Under the pieces are notes generated by a model, which did not search any database, was not told the origin of the DNA, and saw only the letters and a list, made by a program, of their open reading frames with translations. A stretch of 64,000 nt of DNA from Pyrenophora tritici-repentis (taxonomy: Eukaryota > Ascomycota > Dothideomycetes > Pleosporales > Pleosporaceae): contig NC_089395.1 of the NCBI RefSeq assembly GCF_003171515.1, positions 2,294,001-2,358,000 on the forward strand. The letters are read 5' to 3'. Positions within the stretch are counted from its first letter, which is position 1. Every line of letters begins with the position of its first letter. This document shows, one piece after another, positions 30,361-43,423 of this stretch. The translations under genes and the position numbers were made by a program.

Positions 30361-31344
30361 CTACAATTCAATGGCTTCCTGCGCCTCCTTCACGATACCT
30401 CCCCAAGCCGCCTTGGCAGGCGAAAAGTAGGCCTCGAATACGTCCTTTAGAACCTTGTCGCCCAAATCCATGTGTCCACCCTTTGTAGTCTTGAAATGCA
30501 GACCGCCCTTCTGGTCCAACTTCTTGAGCCCAATCCAGTCCTCTTTGTAGATGTCGCGATCCCTCAGGTCTGTGACCTCATTTGAGGTAGTGTTTGTGTA
30601 TGCGAACCAGCCGCTTTCCTTTGGTATGACCGTCGTATCGTCCTCGAACACGTACATGACGAAGTTGTCGAGCGCAGCGAGGTTCTTAGCATAGGTTACG
30701 TTCTTCAGTACGCGCTCGTTGTTGATATCGGCGAGGAAGTTTGAGGATTCGAGGTATTCGTCTGTAGGCTCGCCCGTTGTTTCGTCGGTGGCCTTGAAGT
30801 ACTGGGCTGGGACGAGATGGCCTTGGACCCATGTGCCCCAGGTATTGGCTTTTAGTAGGCCAATGTAGCCTTTGCATAGCCAGTCTCCATCCTTGCAGAT
30901 TTGGTATTTCGCGATGCCGTTGTGCTGGCTGCCAAACGTCACCAGATTCTTGACCTTTACTCGCTCTCCACAACGTTCGATCATTCCGCGCAGGAATTGT
31001 CCGCCTTGTGAGAAACCCAGGGCATTGAGGGCTGGTGCTTTGGAGAGGACTTCATGCTCTGCGATGTCGTCGCAGACCTTCGCGATCTGCTCTGTGACAT
31101 TGCCTAAGAACGTCGCCGTCCGGTCACTCCCGGCATCTTCATCAATGTGGATGTAGTATACATAGGTTCCCGGGTTTGTCTCGTTTGCGAGTTCACCGAC
31201 GCTACGAAGACCGTCTGCCTGGTAGTTGTCGCCTAGGCCATGCCATATGAGCAAAGGAAGAGGCTTGGACTCGGTACGGGCGGAAGTTGCGGCCAGAGTC
31301 TGTGTTACGAGAAGCAAAGTCGAGAGCGGTAGAAGATGAAGCAT
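30361..31344 (-). CDS. Palmitoyl-protein thioesterase
   Basis: Lysosomal/vacuolar-type serine hydrolase that removes fatty acyl groups from S-acylated proteins; 327 residues from the ATG at 31344. An upstream ATG in the same frame (31497) would add 51 residues without a leader, so the start directly before the signal peptide (MLHLLPLSTLLLVTQTLA) is preferred. The alpha/beta-hydrolase core shows LLIWHGLGD, the nucleophile S112 in GFSQGGQ, D235/D236 in VFEDDTTV (acid) and H291 in TKGGHMDLGD. N-glycosylation sites (NET, NVT, NTT) fit a secretory-pathway protein. Length and motif order match fungal and animal PPT1. Confidence 0.92.
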   Translation of the reverse strand: MLHLLPLSTLLLVTQTLAATSARTESKPLPLLIWHGLGDNYQADGLRSVGELANETNPGTYVYYIHIDEDAGSDRTATFLGNVTEQIAKVCDDIAEHEVLSKAPALNALGFSQGGQFLRGMIERCGERVKVKNLVTFGSQHNGIAKYQICKDGDWLCKGYIGLLKANTWGTWVQGHLVPAQYFKATDETTGEPTDEYLESSNFLADINNERVLKNVTYAKNLAALDNFVMYVFEDDTTVIPKESGWFAYTNTTSNEVTDLRDRDIYKEDWIGLKKLDQKGGLHFKTTKGGHMDLGDKVLKDVFEAYFSPAKAAWGGIVKEAQEAIEL

Positions 31345-31657
31345 TTTGGCGAATATGGAGGGAATGTGGAGGTTGTAAGATTGCGAGGCGCAAGTCAGTA
31401 ATGGACGAGGCGCGAGGCGATCTACGCGTTGGATGACGTTGGCATCGCGACTAGGCAGGTATGATCTGTAGATGGTCAAAGCGTCCTTCACGTACAATCG
31501 TCAGGTATCACGATTCGCAAGCGATGTAGGGTGCAACGTGTTGGCGTACAGGCAGAAGATACATTTACTACAAACTACAACATGGTGTATTGCCATGTTA
31601 TCCAATAAATTTTGAACACCCTAACGCCGTGCCATGCATGGATGCTTTTCAGAAGCT

Positions 31658-32887
31658 TTAGCCAGCAATCAACGGAGTCTGCACCGACTCAAGAGCAGCC
31701 TGCTTCATTGCTTTCCTTTTCTCTTTGCTGATCGAGCTCTTCTTTTCCGTCTTCTTGTTCCTCTTCGCTTCTCGGTTTGCCTGTTTCACTGCAAGCGTCT
31801 CATCATCTAGGATTTCTTCTTCCCACTCTTCCCACTTGCGCTTGCGTTCTGCAGACCTGCCCTTTGCGCCCTCAGCGAGCGTGCCTTGGTATGGTCCGTC
31901 GCGGACTTGGTCTTGATCGACCCAGAGCTCCTCAGCCAGCCAAATAGGCAACGCTTTCGTCGCAGGGCCCTTGATGTGCAAGCTACGAACATTGCGCCAG
32001 CCTTGACCGACGTGCTTGTTGACAACTTCGGAAACGACTGCGGCGGTATTTTGGACGATTTGCTCGGGTGTCATGGAGAGGTTGGCGACCTTGATCGAAG
32101 TGTTTGCCGACGGGCTCATGCTGAGGTAGGTTGAGCTCAGAGCAGATTCGATTTCCTTTGCGACGCCCTGCGCCGATCCCACTATGTTTTGCGGCTCTTT
32201 TGAATCCTTCTTTGCGCTCTTGTCGATGTATGCGCCGGCAGTGAGACGAATAGGAATAGGGCGCTTGGACTTGCTTTTGTAGAAAACCTTGCCCAAGAAC
32301 TCTGCGACGATTTTGATGATGCGATCGTCGACCAGAAAGACGTCGTATTCGGCAAGAAGTGCGCGCTTCTGCTCAAAGGCCTTGTATCGCTTCTTCAGCT
32401 TTTCCACACCGAGCACACGCTGTACCTTTTCGCGGAGGGCGGCTGGGAAAGCGCCGGAAGCCACAAGGTCCTTGTATGCTCTTTGGGGATCTTTGGTGAA
32501 GATGCATATCCGGACATCGTTGGCGATGATGGGGTGTGGTAGCTTGCTGGGAATCGTCAGTGGTGTAGGAGGCTACGATACGGGGCAAACCAACATGGCT
32601 ACAGGCTTCAAGCTCTTGGTGTTGCCAATCTGCTTCTTCGTCGACAGGCTGAGGAAGATGGGCTCGTCCACCTCTTCCGGCTCGTCCTCATCAGCTGCCA
32701 GACTCTTTACTGGCGCACTCTCCTTCTTCTCTTCAACATGTTTCTTCATGTGCGCAACGAGCGCCTTGGCCGCGCGCTCGACCTGCGACGGGTCCAATTG
32801 GTAGGGTGTACCATTTGTCGGCTTGGTGGTAAGAGGCGCCTCGGTCGCCTTTTCGGCCTTCTTGGTCAGCGTCTTTGATTTGGCCAT
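31658..32887 (-). CDS. Ribosomal L1-domain ribosome-biogenesis protein (UTP30/CIC1 type)
   Basis: Nucleolar-type protein with a ribosomal L1 fold. The first exon starts at the ATG at 32887 (MAKSKTLTKKAEK). An intron near 32543-32594 joins it to the second exon, which runs to 31658. The exact splice pair is unsure, since several junctions fit; the one giving AIKLPHP or MLLPHP is likely. The L1 domain reads ICIFTKDPQRAYKDL, FLVDDRIIKIVAEFLGKVFY, KRPIPIRL, TYLSMSPSANTSIKVANLSM and NVRSLHIKGPATKALPIW. A Lys/Arg-rich tail (about the last 60 residues) fits nucleolar targeting. Residues 80-110 are acidic. UTP30 or CIC1 cannot be separated by eye. Confidence 0.85.
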
Positions 32888-34409
32888 TGTGAAATATTGA
32901 ACTAGTGCAGTCGGCTTCTTTGCTTGTCGCTGGCTAGACCCTGATCTCAACTTTCGAACTTTTTGCCCGGCAAAATACTTTCTCCGAAGTTCCGGGCTAG
33001 GTGCGGGGCACGCTCGGCTCGATTAGGAAGCCAGATGCATCTTTCGCACCCAATCATCGCGTCGCAGCCCCCAAGCACACGACAGGACATGCGATGCCAA
33101 TGCCACCAGCCGGCGAAGATCAAACTCTTCCCTTAATTGCACATGCAAACTGTCGCATCGCTGCAGTGCCGCACAATCAGCAGGCGGACGTGCTACTCGA
33201 GATGGTACATATGCAGTCATTCCGCGTGCGTCATGACATAATCTGTGCAAACGTCCATTCACCCATTGAAACCCTCTTTTCACCAGAGCATCCATCCAAA
33301 GACTCGAAAAGTGTAAAAGTTCAACAATCAGGTATTTACTTTTACATGCTCAGGCACAGATTGCTTCACCACCCATCCTTGCCGTCCCGTTTTGAGCGAG
33401 GCGAAACCTCGTCACCGTGCGCTCGCCTGGCCATCTTTCCCACTCGACGCGTCGATACCGCTGTTCGCGTCAGCTCCACTTTGGTTGCGGGAACGTTTGG
33501 GTTTGGTGGTAGCCGCGTCGATTGCTGCACGAAGATTTTCTTTTCACTTGCGTGACGTTGCCATTTGTCTGCAAGTATACCTAGCAGGGTGGGTCAAATA
33601 CATGATTGTGCATCAAGGCACAGCACCGTTACTGACGCCTTGTTGGAATGTGTATTGTGCATATTGCCATAGACGCCCACCTCTCACAAAGCATACAATG
33701 GAGCTTCGCGTAGTCGGTTGTTGGAAAAGGGCGGTATTGGAGGCTGGAGATTGCAACCCTTGGTGTGGATGTGATCAGCCCAGCGCATACATATTACCAA
33801 TAAATATGGGCTGAACGTGGGCTCAGCTGCAGCGTAGGGGCTGGGTCTGCAAAGAAAATCAAGTTAATGACGCCGCCGCCCGGCGGTATGCATATACTAG
33901 GCGTGATGTTTGTGCTCGAGCCCGAGGCTTGCGGACTGAATTGCGGACTGAATCATAGCCGGGAAGAGTCTTGTTTGAGGCAATTCTAGACAGGAAGCGC
34001 CGTAAAGTTCAAGGCATGCAAGAGTCCTGGCAATAAGACGAGGCTCGGGCTATCGGGAATGCAATACTAGTCGGCCAACCAGTGGCTACGAGGGAGAGAA
34101 TGCGTGGTGAATTCCGGCCCTGGTGCTCCATAAGGCCCTAGCTCCTGCGCGCTACCCACACCCGCGTTCGCGACCTCTCCCACGACCGTGTTCGTGACCG
34201 TGTAGATTCGCAATTGACCTCATGGCATCCTCATCTTAACCTACGTCTTTCTTTTTCAACCCACACTGCCCCTATCTCTGTGTGTTGAACGACGTTCGCT
34301 TGTCTAGCCGCCGGCTCGTATATCTGCTACGAGACACGTCCACTCTACCCTCACAGCGGCCTCATCACGCCTTCGTCTCGCGTTCGGGCTACCTCAGCAG
34401 GCAGACGAG
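32888..34409. other. 1.5-kb intergenic region
   Basis: Divergent 5' regions of the L1-domain gene and the FHA gene. One 184-codon open frame (33001-33555) has no domain, signal peptide or coding-like bias and is not called. Confidence 0.4.
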
Positions 34410-36033
34410 ATGGCCATGTCTCCCAGCAAGAAGTTGCAGCGCTCTCCTATCGAGTCGACCGAGCCGCTGCCGGAGCCGGCTACAAGGCCGACACCAACAC
34501 TACTACCGGCCTTTGGCGAAGATGGCGTCTTCTCTTCATCACCCTTTCCGCGTCCCGCATCGATAAAACGCAAGTTTGAAGACGACTCGCCCACGTTTCC
34601 CAAGCAGCTTAAGTACTATCCAACTCCCCAGCCCACGTCGTCGACCAACATTATTTCCTCGTCGCCCCGCCATGCCCGGCCGGGCTTCGAGCACACGTTT
34701 TCTGCCCTGTCAGAGAGGACCCCACTGGGTGCCGTGCCCACTGTGGACCTGCCAGCCGACGGCGAGATTGTGCGCATGGGACGTAGTTCAAACGCCTCGG
34801 ATTACCAGCTGTCTACCAACCGCCTGATCTCACGCATCCACGTCCAAGCCGCCTACCACGCGCCAAGCCCGCTCTATCCCCATGGTTACATCGAGGTTGA
34901 ATGTCTGGGATGGAACGGAGCTAAGATCCACTGCAGAGGACGTATCTTTGACCTGGCCAAGGGCGATGTCTACACATCGGAGAACCCAGAGACGGCCATC
35001 ATGCTGGATGTGCAGGACACCCGTGTCATGATTGCCTGGCCTACCGTCCCCACCTCAAAGTTCTCCTGGGACTCGGAAGAAGAGGGCATGGCCACCCCCA
35101 CCCATAACCGTGTTCTGGAAGCCTTGGACTCTAGCCCTCCTGTCGTCCCGCGTTCACCCATTTCGAGCCCGATCCGCCCTCACGTCTTCGCCGGTCTTGG
35201 CACTACCATCCAAACGGGAAACGTCCAAGTATTCGAAGATGCCGACGCCGGCGAAGTCAGCCCCAGTGTCGACAGCCCTGATTCCGTCAATGGAACTTTT
35301 ATCCGTCCGGCTATTCCCTCAAAGACCAGCCACGACGCTCGTCCCATCGACCCCAAGGCCAGCTTCAACTTTGCTGCCGATGACTTCTCCGATAACGACG
35401 AAGAGAACGACCCTGCCGTACACTCGTTCGGTCCCTTTGGCCAGAACCTGCTCAACGGTCTTGCCTCGTTCAACGCATCGACGCCAGTTCAGTCCAACAC
35501 CCCACTCAACCGTGCACCTTTGCTGTCGCCCTCACCCACCAAACGCCGCTGCATCGAGCCCATCCGCTTCAAGGAATCACCGATCAAGAACCATGTCATC
35601 AACCAGTTGGCATTCTCGCGTATCCACTCTCAACCCTTGTCTGCTATTCACAGCAACCTCCCGGCCGAACTGAAGGCGTGCATTGCAAAGGGTACAGATG
35701 GCAAAAACAAAGAGGGAAACGGTGACTCTACACCTCTCCCCGAGCTGTCCAGGGAAGACTTGAAGAGGATTCTAGACGACACTCCTTGCGTCGGCGAAAT
35801 CCCTCGTGCCGGCAAGGACGCTGCTGGTCAGCCACTCGAAAACGAGTTCTACTACGTACCGGAGATGGACTCTAACCAGATGAGGCGGGAGACCATTACC
35901 GCTGGCACACGCAGCACGGGACTGCGTTCTGTCAGGAAGACTCACAAGGTATGTAGCACGACGGCTTCGCTTTCGTCCAGACCCTTATACTAACAAGTAC
36001 CAGCAATACTACTGGAAGAAGCCTCGCGCCTGA
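34410..36033 (+). CDS. FHA-domain nuclear protein (TOS4/PLM2-like)
   Basis: 522 residues. Exon 1 is 34410-35948; a 55-bp intron (GTATGT, TACTAAC branch, CAG) leads to a 30-bp last exon, 36004-36033, coding QYYWKKPRA. The FHA domain is about residues 100-205: EIVRMGRSSNASDYQL, then LISRIHVQAAY and the VECLGWNGAKIH strand. FHA domains bind phosphothreonine. The flanks are long, disordered and rich in Ser-Pro/Thr-Pro, typical of CDK-regulated transcription-linked proteins such as yeast Tos4 and Plm2. The tiny last exon is supported by a strong branch site and the common KQYYWKK ending. Confidence 0.85.
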
Positions 36034-37469
36034 GCATCCCTTCATGTGTATCGTATGACCAGCGACATCCCCACACTGTCTCAGTCCAACCTGTCCCCCG
36101 TCATCGCGCCGTCGCAGCCTAACGACCCCGGAACAACGAACTGCAGCGTCTACCGTTCCCACAACCCGCCAACGCAACACCGACGTCTGCGATACCCCAC
36201 ACACCGATTTGAATCCACCACCTCAATTTGTTTATTTGATCCCATTCATGCATAGCGAGGCGTTACGATACCAATTACCTTTTTTTCCTGCGGCCTCAAC
36301 GTCACGCAAACCCCTGGAGTTTCGGACGTTCCGCCATTATGTCTTTTTGTTTTCGGTTCTCAAGGACGGACATGTACACCGATCTGTCATCCTTGACAAC
36401 CCTTTCCTGGACACAACACATATACAACCAGTCCAGGATATTTCACACTTTCCCAATTCTTTTCTGCTGGTGGGAAAGATGTTTCGTTTTGGGCAATCAT
36501 CTGGGATGCTCACCATGACATCTGTTTTTTGATACGACAAATCCTCTTACGTCGTTCTCGAAATCCTGTCACGTTTCTGTTTTTGGTTTATTTACGCTTT
36601 TGCTGAGAAGATCACACACTTATGTCGCTCATGTGTTGGATCCAGCTCCCCCGATTTTGCACTTGTTTATCCCCGTTGAACGAAGATTGGAACTCGCTAT
36701 TGTTTATGTCGGTCTTTGCCATGTGCAATCCCGACTCTTACATGATGGGCGCGACGATGAGGAAGGCTGCTACGTCATTTGTTTATGGTGGTTGGAAGAG
36801 AAGGAAAAAAAATCTGCGTTTGCTTCTTCTATCTGATTTTAGTCGCTTTTGTTACGTTGTTGCTGCTTCTTCCTCTTCTTTCGATTGTTTCTTGTTCAAT
36901 ACCCAGCGATATCCCCCTCACCCACCCCCCAAAATGAAAGCTTTATAAAACCGATGAGAATGCTTGTTTGTATGTAAAGTGCTACCTGTACAAGTGTATG
37001 TACCTCGTTTGCACGGATTTCAAAATCATTTAGATTTGGGAAATTGAAATGATAAGTTTTGCTTCTTCACCAATGCCAACAACCAGGAACAAAATCCGGA
37101 TGACCGATGACGTAATGGTGAATACGATTATGACGCGCTCTCACGTGACCCCTGCACCCTCAAAGAGAGACACCAGACCATCCATCACACACACATGGTT
37201 CAACAAAGCACTCGCACTGGTTGGTGTTTGATTGATTCCATTTCACTCTACATGCCTGGATCCCCATTCATAAAGTCTCTCGATACTGGGAGAGACAAAA
37301 GACAAGCACGCCATTGAACATGATGCCATGTGGTGCCGTGGAATAAGAAAGGTAGTAGTGAAGCCTGCCCTCAGTTTCCCCATCGCATGCACCAAACGTC
37401 GCATTTCGTTTCCCACCGAGCCCGAACAAGGCTCTCTGCTTTCGCCAGACGCCGACGTGAGCGAGTCGT
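36034..37469. other. 1.4-kb intergenic region
   Basis: 3' regions of two convergent genes (FHA protein and ubiquitin-eL40). T-rich on the + strand, with no credible coding frame and no repeat. Confidence 0.4.
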
Positions 37470-38062
<593 letters not shown>

Positions 38063-38337
38063 GGTTGCGGTGTTGCTGGATCCTGGTGTCGAAGTTCGTC
38101 GGTTGACGAGGAAGGCGTAGAAACGAATTGGCAGTGTGGGCGTCCGAGCGTCGCCGGTTAGCCCGTTAGCGGTTAGCGCCGACGCTGCCCCTCACGTGCG
38201 ACACTCGCCGTTTGCTCGGTCAGCTGGTTGTAGATGGTCACATCATTAGACAAGTCATGGTAGTCATGGTGGGTCAAGAGTGTTTTGCATGTCTATTTGA
38301 ATTCACTGCCATATCAAGCTCATTTTCTCTCTCAGGC

Positions 38338-39630
38338 TCATGCGCCTTCTTTTACCTCGTCCATCTTTTCCTCGGTAGATAGCACCGCCATCAAAAGCTC
38401 GGGCATAGGCACCCCCGCCAGCCTCGCAGCTTTCTCGTAGAGCATTCTTGTCACTTCGGGGAGGTCTTCCTCGTACTCCCACGTCGGGTACTTCTTGCCC
38501 TCTTTCGGGGCGCCTGTAGTGTTCTTCATGCCTCCGATAACCGCCTGCAACACGTCCTCTTGGCTGGTCTCCGTGGTCTCCGTTGTCTCCATTGTCTTCC
38601 TCCATACGCCCCAGTCCATGACCACCGCTGTTTTCTCGTCCGCCTCCCCATAACGCTCGTAGCCATCGAGCGGATGGAGCATTTTGACGCATATCAGGAT
38701 GCAGCTGACCAGCTGTGCTTCAGGAAGCTGATGTATTTCCAGCCATCTGTTCTTGGGATCCGGAGCAAAATCATACCCAATCATCTCGCCTAACCGTCTG
38801 GTCGCATCGTATATATCGAGAGGCAGGGCGAGCTCTTTGAGGTAGCGGTGCAGGAGCAGCGGTACGTTTAGGGCCGGCCATACGATGCCGTAATCTGTGC
38901 TGTAGCTTCTTTGCAGGTCTGTGATCGTCTGGTACAATCGGTTGTAGCGAAGCGGCCTTGGGTGTAAGACGGCAATGTAGTTGGAAGGCAGACGTTTTCT
39001 CATATTGAGGGGCAGTAGCCCAGCGGCTTTACGGTATGGCAACAATTCATTGGTGACCCATGCATACATGTCGCCTGGTGTGACCGGCAAGCGCAGCGTG
39101 ATGAAACCGAGGTAGCATAATGCTACACAGTGGCGAATTCGAGGTGTATTAGATGACTTCCTCTCTCTCTTAGGCTTTGTAGTGAGATCCTCTTCGTTGG
39201 TGTTGTCTTCGTCGTCAGCCTCGTTGTCAGCCTCCGTATCACTGGCTTCCTCTTGAGGTTCTTCGCCGGGATCAACTTGACCGAGACCAAGTGCCCAGAG
39301 GTCTCTAACAACAGTTTCAAGTTCCTGTGGAAATCCTTGGTCCTTTACTAAAAACCGGATATGATGTCGCAGAATAAGCTGGACACACTCCAGGTAGAGT
39401 TCATTGGCCTTTGGGCCTTCGAAAATCTTGGGGGCTGTCGTAACATCGTCGTCAACATCCTTCTTTTTGAATCGTAGTTCACGGGCTGCAGTGTCATCTT
39501 CTTCGCGATCTTCGTTCAATTCCATGAGACCAGGTTGTTGGTGTCCTTGTTGGCAGTAGCGGTACCCGTCGCCGCCATCCTCATACCGCCTTGAGCGACA
39601 GTTGTCAATACCGCAAACCGGGCCTTTCAT
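38338..39630 (-). CDS. RRN7: RNA polymerase I core factor subunit RRN7 (TAF1B-like)
   Basis: 430 residues, single exon. The N-terminal zinc ribbon reads CGIDNCRSRRY then YRYCQQGH, the RRN7-type finger. A cyclin-like region follows (FLVKDQGFPQELETVVRDLW; LCYLGFITLRLPVTPGDMYAWV; LPYRKA; MRKRLP). An acidic insert (residues about 125-155) separates the ribbon from the cyclin fold. RRN7 works with RRN6 and RRN11 to recruit Pol I to rDNA promoters. Start is the ATG directly before the zinc ribbon. Slightly short for the family, so a C-terminal exon cannot be excluded. Confidence 0.88.
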   Translation of the reverse strand: MKGPVCGIDNCRSRRYEDGGDGYRYCQQGHQQPGLMELNEDREEDDTAARELRFKKKDVDDDVTTAPKIFEGPKANELYLECVQLILRHHIRFLVKDQGFPQELETVVRDLWALGLGQVDPGEEPQEEASDTEADNEADDEDNTNEEDLTTKPKRERKSSNTPRIRHCVALCYLGFITLRLPVTPGDMYAWVTNELLPYRKAAGLLPLNMRKRLPSNYIAVLHPRPLRYNRLYQTITDLQRSYSTDYGIVWPALNVPLLLHRYLKELALPLDIYDATRRLGEMIGYDFAPDPKNRWLEIHQLPEAQLVSCILICVKMLHPLDGYERYGEADEKTAVVMDWGVWRKTMETTETTETSQEDVLQAVIGGMKNTTGAPKEGKKYPTWEYEEDLPEVTRMLYEKAARLAGVPMPELLMAVLSTEEKMDEVKEGA

Positions 39631-40131
39631 CGTTGAGAGTAGGCTTTGATGGCTTTGCGTGCTTTCATCAGAACATGGACGGGTGAAGACAATTTCAAGC
39701 CGACAGCCTTTTACTGTAAATGTGCAGAGTTATAAAGTGAACATGACGTCCACCTAGAGTAGAAGTGACTGTTTGCTCATCTGACTAGCGCGAAAACGGA
39801 ACTTTTGACTAGCGCGAAAACGAAAAACACAGTCACCAAACGCTGCCAATTGGACACTTGAATGGTCGTAACTTCATCGCCCTTTTATTCATTGCCGTAA
39901 GCGTGAGGAATATATCTAGAAGGGGAAGTTTGTGATACGCTTCCCACACATTGCAATGCAAAGAAGCCAAACCCATCCGAAGAACGTCAAGCAGTGGTAG
40001 CCTAGTGCAACTTCGCATGCGAGAATACTACGCTTGTCACAGGGCTGTAACTTTGCACGGAATATGCAAAGAGTGTCGCAATGCCCCTAGCCTTCTGTCT
40101 GCACTCCACGCCTTGCTTCTTGCTAAACAGT

Positions 40132-40880
40132 TTAAGACTTGGGGGCCTCCTTGGCATCAATTGCAGCCTCCTCACCCATGGCAGTAAGGACAATGACGTC
40201 TGGCGACATGTTAGGATTGTACACGGAAACGATTCCAGACGCAACTTACTAGTGTCCTTGCCCTCCTCGGTAAACAACTTGTTGATCTTGTCGCCAACTT
40301 CACCATCAGGGACCTTGACGTCGTCCTTGGTGGTGCCGTCATCAGTCATGAGGGAGAGGAAACCGTCGTCGGAAACGTCGAGCTAGGTGAATTAGCCATG
40401 GTTGCGCGTGTGTCATGGTGGGCGACCTACGAGCGAGTACTCCTGACGCCTGACGTTGGGCACGTCCATGTTGTGGGTGGACGGGCAGAGTTCTTCCATC
40501 TTCTTGCTGGTGAAGATGTCGATGGCGACCAAATGGACCTTGGCGTGACCGTGCTTTCCCGTCTTGGACGTGGTCATTTCTACGATCTTGCAGGGGCGTT
40601 GCTTGATGCAGACGAAGCCGTTCTTCCTCAGAGCAGAGCACTGCATGGGGTAGGTGAGGGAAGCACCAGCATCGGCGCTGTCGAAGGTGTGCTCATGCTG
40701 TAGATTGGCGAGTTAGTATGGGGCGAATTCTAGGGAGGAAAGGGGACAGGAACGGGGCGCAAATGCTCAGAGTGCGTGGCGCAACTGGCGACAGACAGCG
40801 CGACGATGGGTGGGGTAAGAGCACATGCGGGGCGGGGTGCGAGAGGGGGAGGGACGTACCTGCGCGTCGTTGTCCGCCAT
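40132..40880 (-). CDS. Translation factor eIF5A
   Basis: 162 residues in four exons: 40880-40860 (7 codons), 40697-40431, 40382-40250 and 40199-40132; introns of 162, 48 and 50 bp. The hypusination loop is [13 protein letters not shown], with the modified lysine at about residue 55. The C-terminal OB domain reads [16 protein letters not shown] and ends [14 protein letters not shown]. It promotes elongation through poorly reactive motifs and needs deoxyhypusine synthase. Length and exon phases support a complete gene. Confidence 0.95.
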
Positions 40881-41153
40881 GGTGTTGAATGAAAGTTGGG
40901 TGCGACGGGGGAGGAAGAGGCTGAGGTCGGGGTGCTGGTCGAAGAGCAGTGGGTTGGGCGGCCGTCCTTTAATGGAGATGGAGGAAGAAGTCTGCGTGTC
41001 TGGATTTTGATTTTGGGCAGGCGCGAGGGGCAGGGTGGCGCTAGCAGATCCCTGTCTAGCGTCGGATTAAACAATGGCCGGCATGTTAGATCGAGCTGAG
41101 TACGTGACAGCTCTCATGTATGTCCTTGACATGAACATGCCTCTGTACTCAAC

Positions 41154-43233
41154 ATGTGGGGACTGGACAGGCTTTCCTCCTACTCGACGCCTACGGGCAC
41201 CCCGCCCCCACGCCGCGACTCGTACTCCCCGGCTCCGCGAAGGGGCTACCCAGCTCCTGCCCAGCCCGTGAGGCCTGGTCTAACTCCGCGCTCATCTTCT
41301 TTGACGCCGTTGGTGTCGCCCAATGCATCTTCGACAAGCTTGGCCTCTTCCGCGCGCATGCCCAATGGCGGGCCTCGTAGACGACCGACGGCAGGACCTC
41401 CCCCGAACATACCCGATCCCGTGCACGTGCTTGAGTCCATCATGGGGGGACCGCCACGTAGTTTGGCCGCTACAAATGGGAACGCGTCTGGAAACATAAT
41501 GGGAAGGCCAGAAGAGGTGGATGAGGACATTAGTTTTGGGGGCCTTAGCTTGCAAGCCTTTGCGGCGGAGACGCCAGCACCCAATTCTGTACATACATAT
41601 AGTGCTCAATCCGTCGAAGAATGTATGTGTTTATGCTCTTCGTCCCACGTCTTTGCTCATGCCAACTGCAGATGACAAGGACAAGGACAAATTCGAGGAT
41701 CTGCACAAGTCGATATTGGCATGTGACCAGGTGCTCAAGTCAGTCGAGGCCAATTTGACAAACTTCCAGTCGGACCTGGAGGCCGTTTCGGCTGAGATAG
41801 AATCGCTGCAGAACCGATCCATTGCGCTGAACACCAAGCTGGAGAACCGGAAAGTGGTCGAGAAGCTACTGGGGCCGGCCGTTGAAGACATCAGCATATC
41901 GCCTGCTATTGTTCGCAAGATTGCCGAAGGGCCAGTTGATGACAGCTTCATAGCTGCTCTAGCCGAGATTGAGAAGCGGGGGAAAACAATAAACGACAAA
42001 GCTCGGAACCATCCAGATTTGATGGCTGTTCAAGACGTGAAGCCATTGCTAAACGACCTCACCCATCGCGCAATCGAACGAATACGAGACCACATAGTCG
42101 CCCAGATCAAGGCTATCCGTTCACCGTCTATCAATGCGCAAATTATTCAACAGAATGCATTTCTAAAGTACAAAGAGCTGTATGCCTTTCTAGCCAAACA
42201 CCAGGCAGAGCTTGCACAGCAGATAGCGCAGGCATACATAAATACCATGCGCTGGTACTATCTCAACCACTTCACTCGCTACCGAACTGCCCTGGAGAAA
42301 ATCAAAGTACACGCAATGGATAGATACGATGTCTTGGGAGAAGATCCAAGCGCTAGAAGGGGAGGGACGCTGCTCGGGCAGTCACGAAATGCATCCGCTT
42401 CCTACGACGCATTTTCACTTGGACGTCGCCGTGATGCGTTGAAGAGTTCTTCGGTTAATGCGCTGCCAGCAAACGTGGCTGAGGAGGAGAAGTCGGCCCA
42501 TTACATCGAAGTACCCTTCCGAAGCTTCAATCTTGCACTCATCGACAATGCATGCTTCGAATACACCTTCATTTCTACCTACTTTGCTCCTACACAGAAC
42601 TTCCACGCCATCTCACGGACATTCAACTCCATCTTTGAGCCTACGCTGGCCGTCGGTCAGGCTGTTACAAAGTCACTCGTAGAAGCAACAACGGATACTC
42701 TTGGCATACTGCTTTGCGTCCGTCTAAACCAACACTTTGCATTCGAATTACAGCGGCGGAAAGTCCCAACTGTCGAGGGCTACATAAACGCAACAAACAT
42801 GTTGCTATGGCCACGTTACCAGCAGGTTCTGGACATGCATTGCACATCTCTCCAAAAGATCACATCGGCTCTGTCAGGCCGGCCTTCAACAGGTGCAGCA
42901 CTTCTTTCTTCCAGTTCTGCTAGCGCAACTTCAACTTCAACGGCACCGACACCGCTGACCCAGAAGTTTGCCAATCTCATCCAAGGCATACTAGCACTCT
43001 CATCGGAAGCAGGCGACGACGAGCCAGTCAGTGTATCATTGGCTCGCTTGAGGAGCGAGTATGAAGCATACATCACTAAACAGAGCAAATCCATCAGCGA
43101 TACTAGGAAGAGAGAAAGATTCTTATGCAACAACTACAGTTTGGTTTGCACTATTTTAGCCGACATCGAAGGCAAGCTTGGAGAGGAAATGATGGGGCAT
43201 TTTGAGAAACTCAGGGACAGTTTTGACAAGTAA
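41154..43233 (+). CDS. VPS52: VPS52, GARP/EARP tethering complex subunit
   Basis: 676 residues. Exon 1 41154-41622, 49-bp intron (GTATGT...CTGCAG), exon 2 41672-43233. The first about 150 residues are disordered and Pro/Ser-rich. A coiled coil follows (about 155-215: LHKSILACDQVLKSVEANL, IESLQNRSIALNTKLENR). The Vps52/Sac2 core has NAFLKYKELYAFLAKH, YYLNHFTRYRTALEKI, RSFNLALIDNACFEYTFIS and GYINATNMLLWPRYQQVLD. The protein tethers endosome-derived vesicles to the trans-Golgi. The codon spanning the intron gives Tyr, keeping EEYDKDKDKF in frame. Confidence 0.9.
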
Positions 43234-43423
43234 TTCCAGTGTTATGATCCTCAAGATGAGTCAATTCAATGTCTTCAAGGTTTCATAGTGAATTGATTCA
43301 TGTTTGATTTAGTGTTGACCTAACTACAAGAACCAAGCTTGTTAGAGTCATTCAAGCTTTCTAATCCAAATCCTTCTAGCCTGATGGAGAGATGTCGTTG
43401 AAACTCCGTAAGTTAGTCAACGC

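Noticed and set aside
33001..33555. 184-codon open frame
   Set aside because: No domain, signal peptide or coding-like bias; it lies in a divergent promoter region.
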